Source of the DNA: Duncaniella sp.
Lineage (GTDB): Bacteria > Bacteroidota > Bacteroidia > Bacteroidales > Muribaculaceae
DNA: 10,045 bases
Assembly: GCF_029054785.1 (NCBI RefSeq)
Contig: NZ_JAIDEN010000041.1
Coordinates: forward strand, 1-10,045
Direction of reading: 5' to 3'
Shown piece by piece: positions 1-6,826 of the stretch. The position numbers and the translations under genes were made by a program. Each line of letters starts with the position of its first letter. Within the stretch, counting starts at the first letter, position 1. The notes under the pieces were generated by a model, which saw only the letters and a program-made list of their open reading frames with translations, ran no database searches and was not told where the DNA came from.

Positions 1-85
1 GGGTTGGGGGTGTATGTTTTGCACATTTTTTTGACGAATGTGTTATATTTTGGGATGAAATGTGATTAAATAGAATAATTCTCGC

Positions 86-93
86 TATCTTTG
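86..93 (+). promoter_or_regulatory. Bacteroidales -7 promoter element for the dCMP deaminase gene
   Basis: TATCTTTG matches the Bacteroidota primary-sigma -7 consensus TAnnTTTG exactly. TGTG at 61-64, 21 bp upstream, is a one-mismatch candidate for the -33 TTTG box. The start codon at 116 lies 22 bases beyond the element, giving a short leader without a Shine-Dalgarno sequence, as is usual in this phylum. Confidence 0.7.
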
Positions 94-115
94 CATCTGA
101 ATAAATCGACCGATT

Positions 116-562
116 ATGGAACATAACGGCAAGCAAGATCTGCTCGACAGGCGCTATCTGCGCATGGCCCGAATCTGGGCCGAGAATTCCTATTGCGAGC
201 GCCGGAAGGTCGGTGCCCTGATGGTGAAGGGCCGCACGATTATCTCCGACGGTTTCAACGGTACGCCGGCGGGCTTCGAAAACGTCTGCGAGGACGAAGA
301 CGGCCAGACAAAGACCTATGTCCTCCATGCCGAAGCCAATGCTATTACCAAAGTGGCCCGTTCGAACAACTCTGCCGAGGGTTCGACGCTCTATGTCACG
401 GCTTCTCCCTGTCTCGACTGTGCGAAACTGATCATCCAGGCCGGGATCAAGCGTGTGGTGTTCAATGAGCTTTACCGGATCACCGACGGGATTGATCTTC
501 TGCGCCGTGCCGGTGTGGAGTGCTGTCATCTTGCGGATGCCTGCGGCCCTGAGAATTCCTGA
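116..562 (+). CDS. Deoxycytidylate (dCMP) deaminase
   Basis: Zinc-dependent cytosolic enzyme of the cytidine/deoxycytidylate deaminase family. It converts dCMP to dUMP and so feeds thymidylate synthesis. The 148-residue protein carries the family signature: H71-A-E73 (zinc ligand and proton-shuttle Glu) and P98-C99-x-x-C102 (two zinc-binding cysteines). Upstream is the substrate-binding segment typical of dCMP deaminases, C27-x-x-R-R-K-V-G-A and then G46-F-N-G-T-P. That NGTP motif separates it from cytidine deaminase and from the tRNA deaminase TadA. The length is normal for the bacterial ComEB-like group. The ATG at 116 fits the promoter at 86. The next gene starts 91 bp downstream on the same strand, so partial co-transcription is possible. 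The specific substrate is inferred from motifs. Confidence 0.93.
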   Translation: MEHNGKQDLLDRRYLRMARIWAENSYCERRKVGALMVKGRTIISDGFNGTPAGFENVCEDEDGQTKTYVLHAEANAITKVARSNNSAEGSTLYVTASPCLDCAKLIIQAGIKRVVFNELYRITDGIDLLRRAGVECCHLADACGPENS

Positions 563-570
563 CGTCGATG

Positions 571-594
571 AGAGAGGGTGCCCGGACACTCTCT
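571..594 (+). terminator. Weak hairpin after the dCMP deaminase gene
   Basis: AGAGAG (571-576) pairs with CTCTCT (589-594), and TG (579-580) can pair with CA (587-588) across a two-base bulge, leaving a six-base loop. No U-run follows, so this is at best a weak or attenuating structure. It is the only candidate separating the deaminase from the protease gene. Confidence 0.25.
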
Positions 595-653
595 GAATTT
601 CTGCCTTCTCCCGTATCTATCTGCTTTGACAAAAAACATCAAAAAGCTATTCT

Positions 654-2276
654 ATGAACAACCGTCTAAAGAAAACATCCGTCTGGATGCCTCTTGCTAT
701 TGCAGTGGCTCTCGTGGCCGGAATGTGGATCGGTAAGTCTTTTTTCAATAATTCCGCAGGATGGAATTCAAGGAGCAAACTTGATACCATCATGGATATG
801 ATCGACCGCTCATATGTCGACGATATAGACACTGACAGTCTTCTCGAAGCCTCCTTTGCCGGTATCATGTCGCATCTTGACCCTCATTCGGTCTATATTC
901 CCGCCTCGGATCTTCAGAATGTCAATGAAGAGCTGAGCGGATCGTTTTCCGGTGTGGGCATTTCGTTCAACCTGCTCAACGACAGCATCAATGTGCTTGA
1001 GGTGATTTCCGGAGGTCCTTCGGAAAAGGCCGGGCTTCTGGCCGGCGACAAGATTGTCAGCATCAACGATACCGTTGTGGCCGGGCAGAAGTGGAGCGAC
1101 GTGCAGGTCCGTGCTTCGCTGCGCGGTCCGAAAGGAAGTGTGGTCAAACTCGGCATCAAGCGTCATACTTCAAACAAGATCCTGACTTTCGAGGTGACCC
1201 GCGGTGACATTCCGGTTACGTCGGTCGACGCTGCATATATGATCGCACCGAAAATCGGTTATGTCAAAATCAACAAGTTCGGTTCCAACACTTACAGCGA
1301 GTTCCTGACATCGGTGATCAACCTGATGGCTGATGGGGCTGAGAAGTTTGTTGTCGATCTGCGCGGCAACGGCGGCGGTTTCATGGAACCAGCGGTCCTC
1401 ATGGCCAATGAATTCCTTCCGGCGGGTTGCCCGATCGTGAGCATGAGGGGCAAGACGGCTCCTGACGCGCGTCCGACTTTCAGCGACGGTTCAGGATCGC
1501 TGCACAACACTGAGCTGGTGGTTCTGCTCGATGAGGTTTCGGCCAGTGCGAGCGAGATTTTCGCCGGTGCCATCCAGGACAATGACCGCGGTCTGGTGAT
1601 CGGTCGCCGCTCTTTCGGCAAGGGACTGGTGCAGAATCAGATGGAACTGCCCGACAGCAGCGCCATCCGTCTGACGATTGCCCGCTACTACACCCCCTCC
1701 GGACGCTGCATTCAGAAGACCTATGCGCCGGGCACGGACTATGACCGCGATATCATCACCCGCTATGAACACGGCGAGTTCTACAATGCCGATTCCATCA
1801 AGCTGGACAAGTCACTGGCCTTCGAGACCATGCATGGCCGCACGGTCTATGGCGGAGGAGGTATCATGCCTGACATCTTTGTCCCGAATGACACGGTCGG
1901 GATCACATCCTACTATCTCAATGTGGTCAACGCCGGCCTGATCCAGAAATATACTTTCGATTATACCGACCGCAACCGCGACCGTCTTGAAAAGACGAAG
2001 GATGTCAAGGAGCTGCTGCGCATGCTCCCCGATGATGACACGCTGCTTCAGGACTTCGTCAGCTATTCGCAGAAAGCCGGAGTGGCGCCGCGCTGGTATT
2101 ACATAAACATTTCCCGCGATCTGATTGTTAACCAACTGAAAGCCATGATAGCCCGCAATGTGCTCGGCGTAGAAGGCTATTTCAAGGTGTTCAACGAGCT
2201 TGACCCGACTGTGATGACCGGCGTCGAAGCTCTTTCGTCCGGCAAAGCCGCCTTTCCGGTCAAGGACCTGAAATAG
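654..2276 (+). CDS. S41-family C-terminal processing peptidase (CtpA/Prc-like)
   Basis: Envelope serine protease that trims or degrades proteins from their C-terminal ends. Residues 11-27 form one hydrophobic N-terminal segment after a basic start, so the protein is a signal-anchored or secreted periplasmic enzyme. A PDZ domain spans roughly 88-172, with the GVGISF (100-105) and AGLLAGDKI (126-134) motifs. The S41 catalytic domain follows at about 195-410. The VSASASEIFAGA motif supplies nucleophile Ser298 and FGKG supplies general-base Lys323. The 25-residue spacing equals that of E. coli Prc (S430/K455). The structural motif VVDLRGNGGG lies at 233-242. The C-terminal 130 residues form a helical extension seen in Bacteroidota homologues. 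Length is usual for the phylum (about 540). The gene runs into the folate gene 57 bp downstream, probably in one transcript. The natural substrate cannot be read from the sequence. Confidence 0.95.
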   Translation: MNNRLKKTSVWMPLAIAVALVAGMWIGKSFFNNSAGWNSRSKLDTIMDMIDRSYVDDIDTDSLLEASFAGIMSHLDPHSVYIPASDLQNVNEELSGSFSGVGISFNLLNDSINVLEVISGGPSEKAGLLAGDKIVSINDTVVAGQKWSDVQVRASLRGPKGSVVKLGIKRHTSNKILTFEVTRGDIPVTSVDAAYMIAPKIGYVKINKFGSNTYSEFLTSVINLMADGAEKFVVDLRGNGGGFMEPAVLMANEFLPAGCPIVSMRGKTAPDARPTFSDGSGSLHNTELVVLLDEVSASASEIFAGAIQDNDRGLVIGRRSFGKGLVQNQMELPDSSAIRLTIARYYTPSGRCIQKTYAPGTDYDRDIITRYEHGEFYNADSIKLDKSLAFETMHGRTVYGGGGIMPDIFVPNDTVGITSYYLNVVNAGLIQKYTFDYTDRNRDRLEKTKDVKELLRMLPDDDTLLQDFVSYSQKAGVAPRWYYINISRDLIVNQLKAMIARNVLGVEGYFKVFNELDPTVMTGVEALSSGKAAFPVKDLK

Positions 2277-2333
2277 AGACTCCGGGCTTTCGGTCAGTCA
2301 ATGTAATTTAAACATCCTCTTACAATCGGGATC

Positions 2334-2891
2334 ATGAAAAAAGATGACATCAGGCGCAATATCAAAGCCCGCAAGACTCTTCTCAGCGAGGAAGAGAAAA
2401 TTTCTGCCGCAGAGCAGGTGTTCGCAATGCTTGAACAGACTGCCGAGTTCATGCTCGCCGACAGGATTCTGATGTACCACTCTCTGCCTGACGAGCTTTC
2501 TACGCGCTCGTTTATCCGCAAGTGGTGCGGACGCAAGCATTTCTATCTGCCGCGGGTCAACGGTGTCAATCTTGAGATCCTGCCTTACGACGAATCCCGT
2601 CTGAGTCTCGGTTCGTTTCATATTGAGGAGCCGACAGGGACCGACACCTCGTCGGTCGACGATATGGAGATGATTGTGGTTCCCGCCGTGGCCTATGACC
2701 GCAACGGCAACCGTGTGGGCCGAGGCAAGGGCTATTATGACCGCCTGCTCTCCGGTAGCCGTGCCAGAAAGGTCGGAGTGGCTTATGATTTCCAGCTTGT
2801 CGATGAGATTGATGCCGATCCGCACGACGTGCGTGTCGATGTGGTCATCACTCAGAACAACCATATTGTCATCAAAAAATACACCCGCTGA
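2334..2891 (+). CDS. 5-formyltetrahydrofolate cyclo-ligase (MTHFS)
   Basis: Cytosolic ATP-dependent enzyme that converts 5-formyl-THF to 5,10-methenyl-THF, returning stored folate to the one-carbon pool. The 185-residue protein is full length for the family. The basic N-terminus with KKDDIRRNIKARK matches the family's nucleotide-binding start. The hallmark C-terminal block VVPAVAYDRNGNR is followed by VGRGKGYYDRLL (128-139), whose Gly-rich G129-R-G-K-G-Y-Y-D loop binds ATP/phosphate, and by the ending VDVVITQ. The start ATG at 2334 lies in an A-rich context. It is probably co-transcribed with the protease gene, having a 57-bp gap and no promoter or hairpin in between. With dCMP deaminase nearby, the run links two steps relevant to dTMP and one-carbon metabolism, but this may be coincidence of gene order. 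Confidence 0.94.
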   Translation: MKKDDIRRNIKARKTLLSEEEKISAAEQVFAMLEQTAEFMLADRILMYHSLPDELSTRSFIRKWCGRKHFYLPRVNGVNLEILPYDESRLSLGSFHIEEPTGTDTSSVDDMEMIVVPAVAYDRNGNRVGRGKGYYDRLLSGSRARKVGVAYDFQLVDEIDADPHDVRVDVVITQNNHIVIKKYTR

Positions 2892-2920
2892 CAGCCAACT
2901 TTCCTGCCCACATCCACTCA

Positions 2921-3053
2921 TTCGGCCAAACAACCGAACAGATTTCGGCCAAACGACCGAACGAAATCCGGCCAAACAACCGAATGAAACCCGGCCAAAT
3001 AACCGAATGGATTTCGGCCAAACAACCGAACAGATTTCGGCCAAATGACCGAA
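2921..3053 (+). repeat. Six 18-bp near-palindromes at an exact 23-bp period
   Basis: Copies start at 2921, 2944, 2967, 2990, 3013 and 3036. Each is 18 bp with consensus TTCGGCCAAAYRACCGAA, separated by 5-bp spacers (CAGAT, CGAAA, TGAAA, TGGAT, CAGAT). The outer arms TTCGG/CCGAA are inverted repeats. Copies 3 and 4 have TCCGG and CCCGG left arms; the other four keep TTCGG. The last copy, TTCGGCCAAATGACCGAA, is the most symmetric (14 of 18 positions match its reverse complement) and lies next to the promoter of the ATPase gene. The constant spacing and the position just upstream of a single gene look like a multi-site operator for a dimeric DNA-binding protein. The 5-bp spacers rule out CRISPR. 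Confidence 0.93.
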
Positions 3054-3070
3054 TTGTCAAAAATAATTGT

Positions 3071-3078
3071 TATCTTTG
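3071..3078 (+). promoter_or_regulatory. -7 promoter element of the DUF4143 ATPase gene
   Basis: TATCTTTG is an exact TAnnTTTG match 21 bp before the ATG at 3100. The expected -33 position (about 3046-3050) falls inside the last repeat copy and has no TTTG. The only nearby TTG, at 3054-3056, is too close (14-bp spacer). The promoter may therefore depend on, or be blocked by, whatever binds the repeats. Confidence 0.75.
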
Positions 3079-3099
3079 CCTCTGTAAACTTATAGGCAG

Positions 3100-4383
3100 A
3101 TGACTCAGAAAGAGAAATATAGACATCGGATAGCCGATCGGTTGCTTGAGCGAAAGCTCAAAGGCAAAGGTGCGGTTCTTGTTGAAGGCGCGAAATGGTG
3201 CGGCAAGACAACTACCGCCGAGCAGATATGCAATAGTGTCCTTTATATGTCAGAACCGGGTAAGCGTGAGCAGAACGAACAATTGGCCCGTATAAATCCG
3301 GCTCTGTTGTTGCGTGGAGAGAAACCACGGTTGATTGACGAGTGGCAAGTTGCCCCAAAATTATGGGATGCTGTCCGATTTGAGGCTGATCATAGCCCGG
3401 ATTTGGGTCTTTTTGTCCTTACTGGTTCGAGTGTGCCTCCGGATATGAGTGAAGTTATCCACAGTGGTACCGGACGGTTTGCATGGTTGAAAATGAGACC
3501 AATGTCTCTTTGGGAATCAGGCGAATCGACCGGAGATGTCTCGCTTGGAAGTCTCTTTGAGGGAAATCTTGAAATAGCCGGAGTATCTGCTTTGGATCTG
3601 GAAAAAGTCGCTTTCGTCACATGCCGTGGCGGATGGCCTCTGTCTGTTGACATGGATGATGAAATAGCTCTTGACCAGGCATTCGATTATGTGTCGGCTG
3701 TGGAAAAGCGAGATATTCAGCAGGCAGATGGAGTTGATCGGGATCCGGTGCGTGTGCATCGTCTGCTGCGGTCCTATTCCCGTCATCAGGGAGCACAGGT
3801 GAGCAATTCGGCCATAAGAGACGATCTGATTGAAAATGAGGGTGAAACCCTCGATGTGGATACTATTGCCGCATACATAAAAGCACTCAAGCGCATTTTC
3901 GTGATAGAAGATGTAGAGGCTTGGAATCCCAATCTGAGATCTAAAACAGCTATAAGATCTTCTGATACCCGATACTTTACCGATCCTTCGATAGCCACAG
4001 CATCTCTCGGCATAGGTCCGAAAGATTTGATTGCCGATCTCAATACGTTTGGATTGATTTTTGAAACGCTGTGTATGCGTGATCTGAGAGTATATGCCGA
4101 GGCCTTGAACGGGAATGTCTATCATTACAGGGACAAGAACGGGCTTGAATGTGATGCTGTCGTTCATCTCAGGGATGGCCGCTACGGGCTTGTGGAAATC
4201 AAGCTCGGCGGTGATAATCTCATAAATCAGGGAGCTTCCACCTTATTGACTCTTGCAGGCAAGATAGATACCTCAAAAATGAAGAAACCGTCGTTTTTGA
4301 TGGTGCTTACGGCAAGCGGTGATTTCGCATACCGGAGAGAAGACGGAGTTTTGGTGGTTCCGGTCGGGTGTCTTAAAGACTGA
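3100..4383 (+). CDS. AAA_14/DUF4143-family ATPase with PD-(D/E)XK-like C-terminus
   Basis: Predicted cytosolic P-loop ATPase of unknown role. The N-terminal AAA_14-type domain has Walker A G30-A-K-W-C-G-K36-T37, Walker B LIDEWQ (D80, E81), a sensor-like LTGSS (107-111) and GTGRF with a possible arginine finger R126. After a helical/winged-helix-like middle, the DUF4143 region ends in L349-E-C-D352, then V365-E366-I-K368. This D...ExK arrangement is characteristic of PD-(D/E)XK nuclease-fold domains. At 427 residues it is full length, with all ATPase motifs intact. The gene is clearly AT-richer than its flanks (about 47% GC in one sampled 60-base line, against 58% in a protease line) and stands alone behind a six-copy operator-like array, suggesting a transferred, self-regulated module. 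It converges on the kinase gene with a 3-bp gap. Family membership is secure; function (defence, DNA handling or other) is unknown. Confidence 0.9.
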   Translation: MTQKEKYRHRIADRLLERKLKGKGAVLVEGAKWCGKTTTAEQICNSVLYMSEPGKREQNEQLARINPALLLRGEKPRLIDEWQVAPKLWDAVRFEADHSPDLGLFVLTGSSVPPDMSEVIHSGTGRFAWLKMRPMSLWESGESTGDVSLGSLFEGNLEIAGVSALDLEKVAFVTCRGGWPLSVDMDDEIALDQAFDYVSAVEKRDIQQADGVDRDPVRVHRLLRSYSRHQGAQVSNSAIRDDLIENEGETLDVDTIAAYIKALKRIFVIEDVEAWNPNLRSKTAIRSSDTRYFTDPSIATASLGIGPKDLIADLNTFGLIFETLCMRDLRVYAEALNGNVYHYRDKNGLECDAVVHLRDGRYGLVEIKLGGDNLINQGASTLLTLAGKIDTSKMKKPSFLMVLTASGDFAYRREDGVLVVPVGCLKD

Positions 4384-4386
4384 TTG

Positions 4387-5250
4387 CTAATTGTCTGAGC
4401 AGTGGTGCTCCGAGTGGAAGCGGATGAGGGCGTCCATCGGGGCCTGGAGGATGGTGCCTACTGTGAGGCCGCAGGCTGAGGCTGCGCTGCGGAGGACGGG
4501 GGCGAAGTGATGGGCTATGGAGCCGACGAAATGGATCGGCAGCTCGTGTGCGCCTTCGTAGGCCAGGATATTCATGTTGAAAAAACGGATGAATTCTTCG
4601 TGGACCAGAGCTGCGATTTCGGGCACCCCGATGTTGTCTTTCAGAAATGGTGCGAAGGAGGCGAGATAGGCTCCGGGCCGCTCTCCGCGGTAGACTTTAG
4701 CGATGACTTCCGCTTTGGTTGCTTCGGGATAACAGTCGGCGAACATGCCGATGACTGCGTCAGGCAATTGCCGTTTGAAGATTTTTACCAACAATGATTT
4801 TCCGAGTGAGGCACCGCTCCCTTCGTCGCCGAGGATGAAGCCCATCGGCGGAGTGTTGGCCGTGATGCGTTCCCCGTCATAGAGACAGGAGTTTGATCCG
4901 GTGCCGAGGATGCAGGCGATGCCCGGTCCGGTGCCACACAGGGCGCGGGCGGCGGCGAGCATGTCACTTTCGGCATGGGCTGTCTCTGCCGAGAATGTCC
5001 GGCGCAGGGCTGCTGACACTTCATCGCAGAGAGCGCCGATGCAGCCCGCTCCATAGAAATGGATGCTGCGGCATCCGGCAGCCCTGTCGATAAATTCAGG
5101 TGCGTCCTGGCGGATGATGGCGCTCAGGCGGTCTGTGTCACACTGGGCCGCATTGAATCCGCGGGTACAGAGGCGAATGTGGCAACGGGAATCTTTGCCG
5201 ATGAGCGCCCATTCGATTTTGGTGCTTCCGGCGTCTGCGATGACTGTCAT
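4387..5250 (-). CDS. BadF/BadG/BcrA/BcrD-family amino-sugar kinase (GlcNAc/MurNAc kinase-like)
   Basis: Predicted cytosolic ATP-dependent sugar kinase of the ASKHA fold. The N-terminal phosphate-1 motif is D6-A-G-S-T-K-I-E-W. A likely catalytic Asp96 lies in ESDMLAAARAL. The phosphate-2 motif is I114-L-G-T-G-S-N, followed by GDEGSGASLGK (141-151) and the adenosine motif FVGSIAHHF (241-249). The 287-residue length matches N-acetylglucosamine kinases and the Clostridium acetobutylicum MurK group, which phosphorylates both MurNAc and GlcNAc. The gene lies 56 bp downstream of the NamZ-like gene on the same strand, with no promoter seen between them. It therefore probably phosphorylates sugars released by that enzyme. 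Whether it prefers MurNAc, GlcNAc or both cannot be told from the sequence. Stop TAG lies 3 bp from the end of the convergent ATPase gene. Confidence 0.85.
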   Translation of the reverse strand: MTVIADAGSTKIEWALIGKDSRCHIRLCTRGFNAAQCDTDRLSAIIRQDAPEFIDRAAGCRSIHFYGAGCIGALCDEVSAALRRTFSAETAHAESDMLAAARALCGTGPGIACILGTGSNSCLYDGERITANTPPMGFILGDEGSGASLGKSLLVKIFKRQLPDAVIGMFADCYPEATKAEVIAKVYRGERPGAYLASFAPFLKDNIGVPEIAALVHEEFIRFFNMNILAYEGAHELPIHFVGSIAHHFAPVLRSAASACGLTVGTILQAPMDALIRFHSEHHCSDN

Positions 5251-5306
5251 TGCGTTTGGAGGCTTGATTGGTTCTGTTGATGGCGGTGATGAGGTCTATG
5301 TGGCCT

Positions 5307-6635
5307 TTATTTGTAAAGCTGATAGATCTCGGCGCGGGCTTTGAAGCCTTCGATGTCCTTGTTCCAGTACTCTTCGATGTCCGAGACCTTGTAGGCCTTC
5401 TCGAACAGCTGACGGATCTTCGGAGATCCGCAGACCTTGTCAAACATGTTGAGACGTGCCTGAGTTGCCTTTGAGAAGGCTTTTTGCGTGGGATACATGG
5501 CAGCGAGCTCCTGCATGATGTAGAACTGGATCAGTGACAGCGGCGCAGCTTCGGCATCGCGGACGTAGACTTCCACACCGTGGAGATTCTCTCCCTTGAA
5601 GATCGCATAGAACGGTTTGTAATGGATGGGGCGGAACTCCACTCCGGGGATTTTCAGCGCTGTCAGCCTGTCGGCAAGAGCCTGGGCGTTGATCCAGGTA
5701 GCCCCTGTCAGTTTGAACGGCAGAGTGTAGCCGACACCGATCGAGACATAGTCAAGTTCGCCCATGATTCCTGTGGCGGGATAGAGCAGGGCGGTGGAGG
5801 GGTCGGGAATATGCGGCGAGGGGAGCACCCAGGGCATTCCTGTCTCGGCGAATGTCATCGATCGGTGCCATCCTTTCATCGGTATCACTGTCAGATCGGC
5901 TTTCATGCCGCTTTTGAGCAGGCCCTCGCCGTTGAGATAGCGGGCGAGCTCGCCGGGGGTCAGTCCGTAGACATAGGGGATCGGATACTGGCTCACGAAT
6001 GAGAAGCAGCCCTGTTCGGCAATGTTGCCCTCGACCTTGTTGCCTCCGAGGGGATTCGGGCGGTCGAGCACCATGAATTTCTTGCCGTTCTGCGCGGCGG
6101 CTTCCATCGCCAGTCCCATTGTGGAGATGAAGGTGTAGCTGCGGGTGCCGATGTCCTGGATGTCATAGACGAGCACATCGACGTTCTGGAGCATTTCGGC
6201 GGTCGGCTTGCGCGTCTTGCCGTGGAGCGAATAGATGGGGACACCGGTCTTGGGGTCGGTGTCATTGGCCACGGAAGCACCCGCGACATGGTCGCCCCTG
6301 ACTCCGTGTTCGGGGGCGAAGAGGGCTGTCAGTCTGACGTTGGGAGCTTCGGCGAGGATGTCGATCGTCGATTTCAGTGAATTGTCAACACCGGTCGGAT
6401 TGGTGATCAGACCGACGCGCAGGCCATCAAGCTCCTCGAAACCGTTGCGCCGCAGGACTTCGATGCCCGGCAATACGGCAGGCGCGCTCCTGTGGCGGTT
6501 GTCGCTTATGGTCGGTTGAGGGTCTGAGGTTTCTGTCGTTGAGTCGGCTGATGTCGCCCGGCTGTTGTAGCTGCCGCAGCCGATGGCGGCTACGGTCAGA
6601 AGAATTGCTGATATGAAAGCGGTCATTTTCATCAT
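5307..6635 (-). CDS. namZ: NamZ-like exo-beta-N-acetylmuramidase lipoprotein (DUF1343, GH171)
   Basis: Predicted lipoprotein hydrolase. Characterised DUF1343 members (Bacillus subtilis NamZ/YbbC, Tannerella forsythia NamZ) remove terminal MurNAc from the non-reducing ends of peptidoglycan fragments. An ATG at 6698 extends the frame, but it lies inside the promoter region. I therefore start at the tandem ATGs of 6635/6632, giving 442 residues beginning MMKMTAFISAILL. The signal peptide ends at AAIGC with lipobox Cys20, so the protein is membrane-anchored. A low-complexity Ser/Thr linker follows. The family motifs appear in order (full-frame numbering, subtract 21): GLITNPTG (96-103), LFAPEHGVRG (126-135), VYDIQDIGTRSYTF (177-190), LDRPNPLGG (211-219), YGLTPGELARYL (244-255), the PSPHIPDPSTALLYP segment (293-307). 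The Glu of APEHG is the likely catalytic residue by family analogy. Upstream partner of the kinase gene in a probable salvage operon. Confidence 0.9.
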   Translation of the reverse strand: MMKMTAFISAILLTVAAIGCGSYNSRATSADSTTETSDPQPTISDNRHRSAPAVLPGIEVLRRNGFEELDGLRVGLITNPTGVDNSLKSTIDILAEAPNVRLTALFAPEHGVRGDHVAGASVANDTDPKTGVPIYSLHGKTRKPTAEMLQNVDVLVYDIQDIGTRSYTFISTMGLAMEAAAQNGKKFMVLDRPNPLGGNKVEGNIAEQGCFSFVSQYPIPYVYGLTPGELARYLNGEGLLKSGMKADLTVIPMKGWHRSMTFAETGMPWVLPSPHIPDPSTALLYPATGIMGELDYVSIGVGYTLPFKLTGATWINAQALADRLTALKIPGVEFRPIHYKPFYAIFKGENLHGVEVYVRDAEAAPLSLIQFYIMQELAAMYPTQKAFSKATQARLNMFDKVCGSPKIRQLFEKAYKVSDIEEYWNKDIEGFKARAEIYQLYK

Positions 6636-6687
6636 GAATTTATAACGCTTCCGCCATGCTGAAAGTCTGTCGGAAGTGTTACTTTTA

Positions 6688-6719
6688 CAAAAATACATAG
6701 TTTTGGCTACATATACAAA
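6688..6719 (-). promoter_or_regulatory. Promoter of the namZ-kinase operon
   Basis: On the minus strand TTTG (6719-6716) and TATTTTTG (6695-6688) are separated by 20 bp, an almost ideal Bacteroidota -33/-7 pair. Transcription should start near 6680. The ATG at 6698-6696 directly abuts the -7 box and lies upstream of the start site, which is why the downstream ATGs at 6635/6632 are preferred as the namZ start. Confidence 0.75.
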
Positions 6720-6826
6720 TCAGCTCTACGAGGTCCTGAAGCCGGGGAAGGAGAATTTCCGGACAGTTGCAAAATAGTGGCTGACGGATTTTTCCTCGAA
6801 ATAAACCTCGCATCAGGCATAAATTA

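Noticed and set aside
563..653. Own promoter for the S41 protease gene
   Set aside because: CTGCTTTG near 620 lacks the TA of the -7 box, and no better match was found, so no promoter is called.
2298..3044. Minus-strand 248-codon open frame containing repeated Phe-Gly-Arg/Val-Trp-Pro peptides
   Set aside because: It runs antisense through the well-supported folate enzyme, and its repetitive start is only the 23-bp DNA repeats read in shifting frames. No promoter or family motif supports it.
2921..3053. CRISPR array
   Set aside because: The repeats are 18 bp with 5-bp, largely similar spacers, and no cas gene is present. The pattern is a tandem operator-like array, not a spacer array.
3517..4167. 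Minus-strand 216-codon open frame inside the ATPase gene
   Set aside because: It overlaps the ATPase coding sequence completely, has no recognisable motif and has no promoter element.
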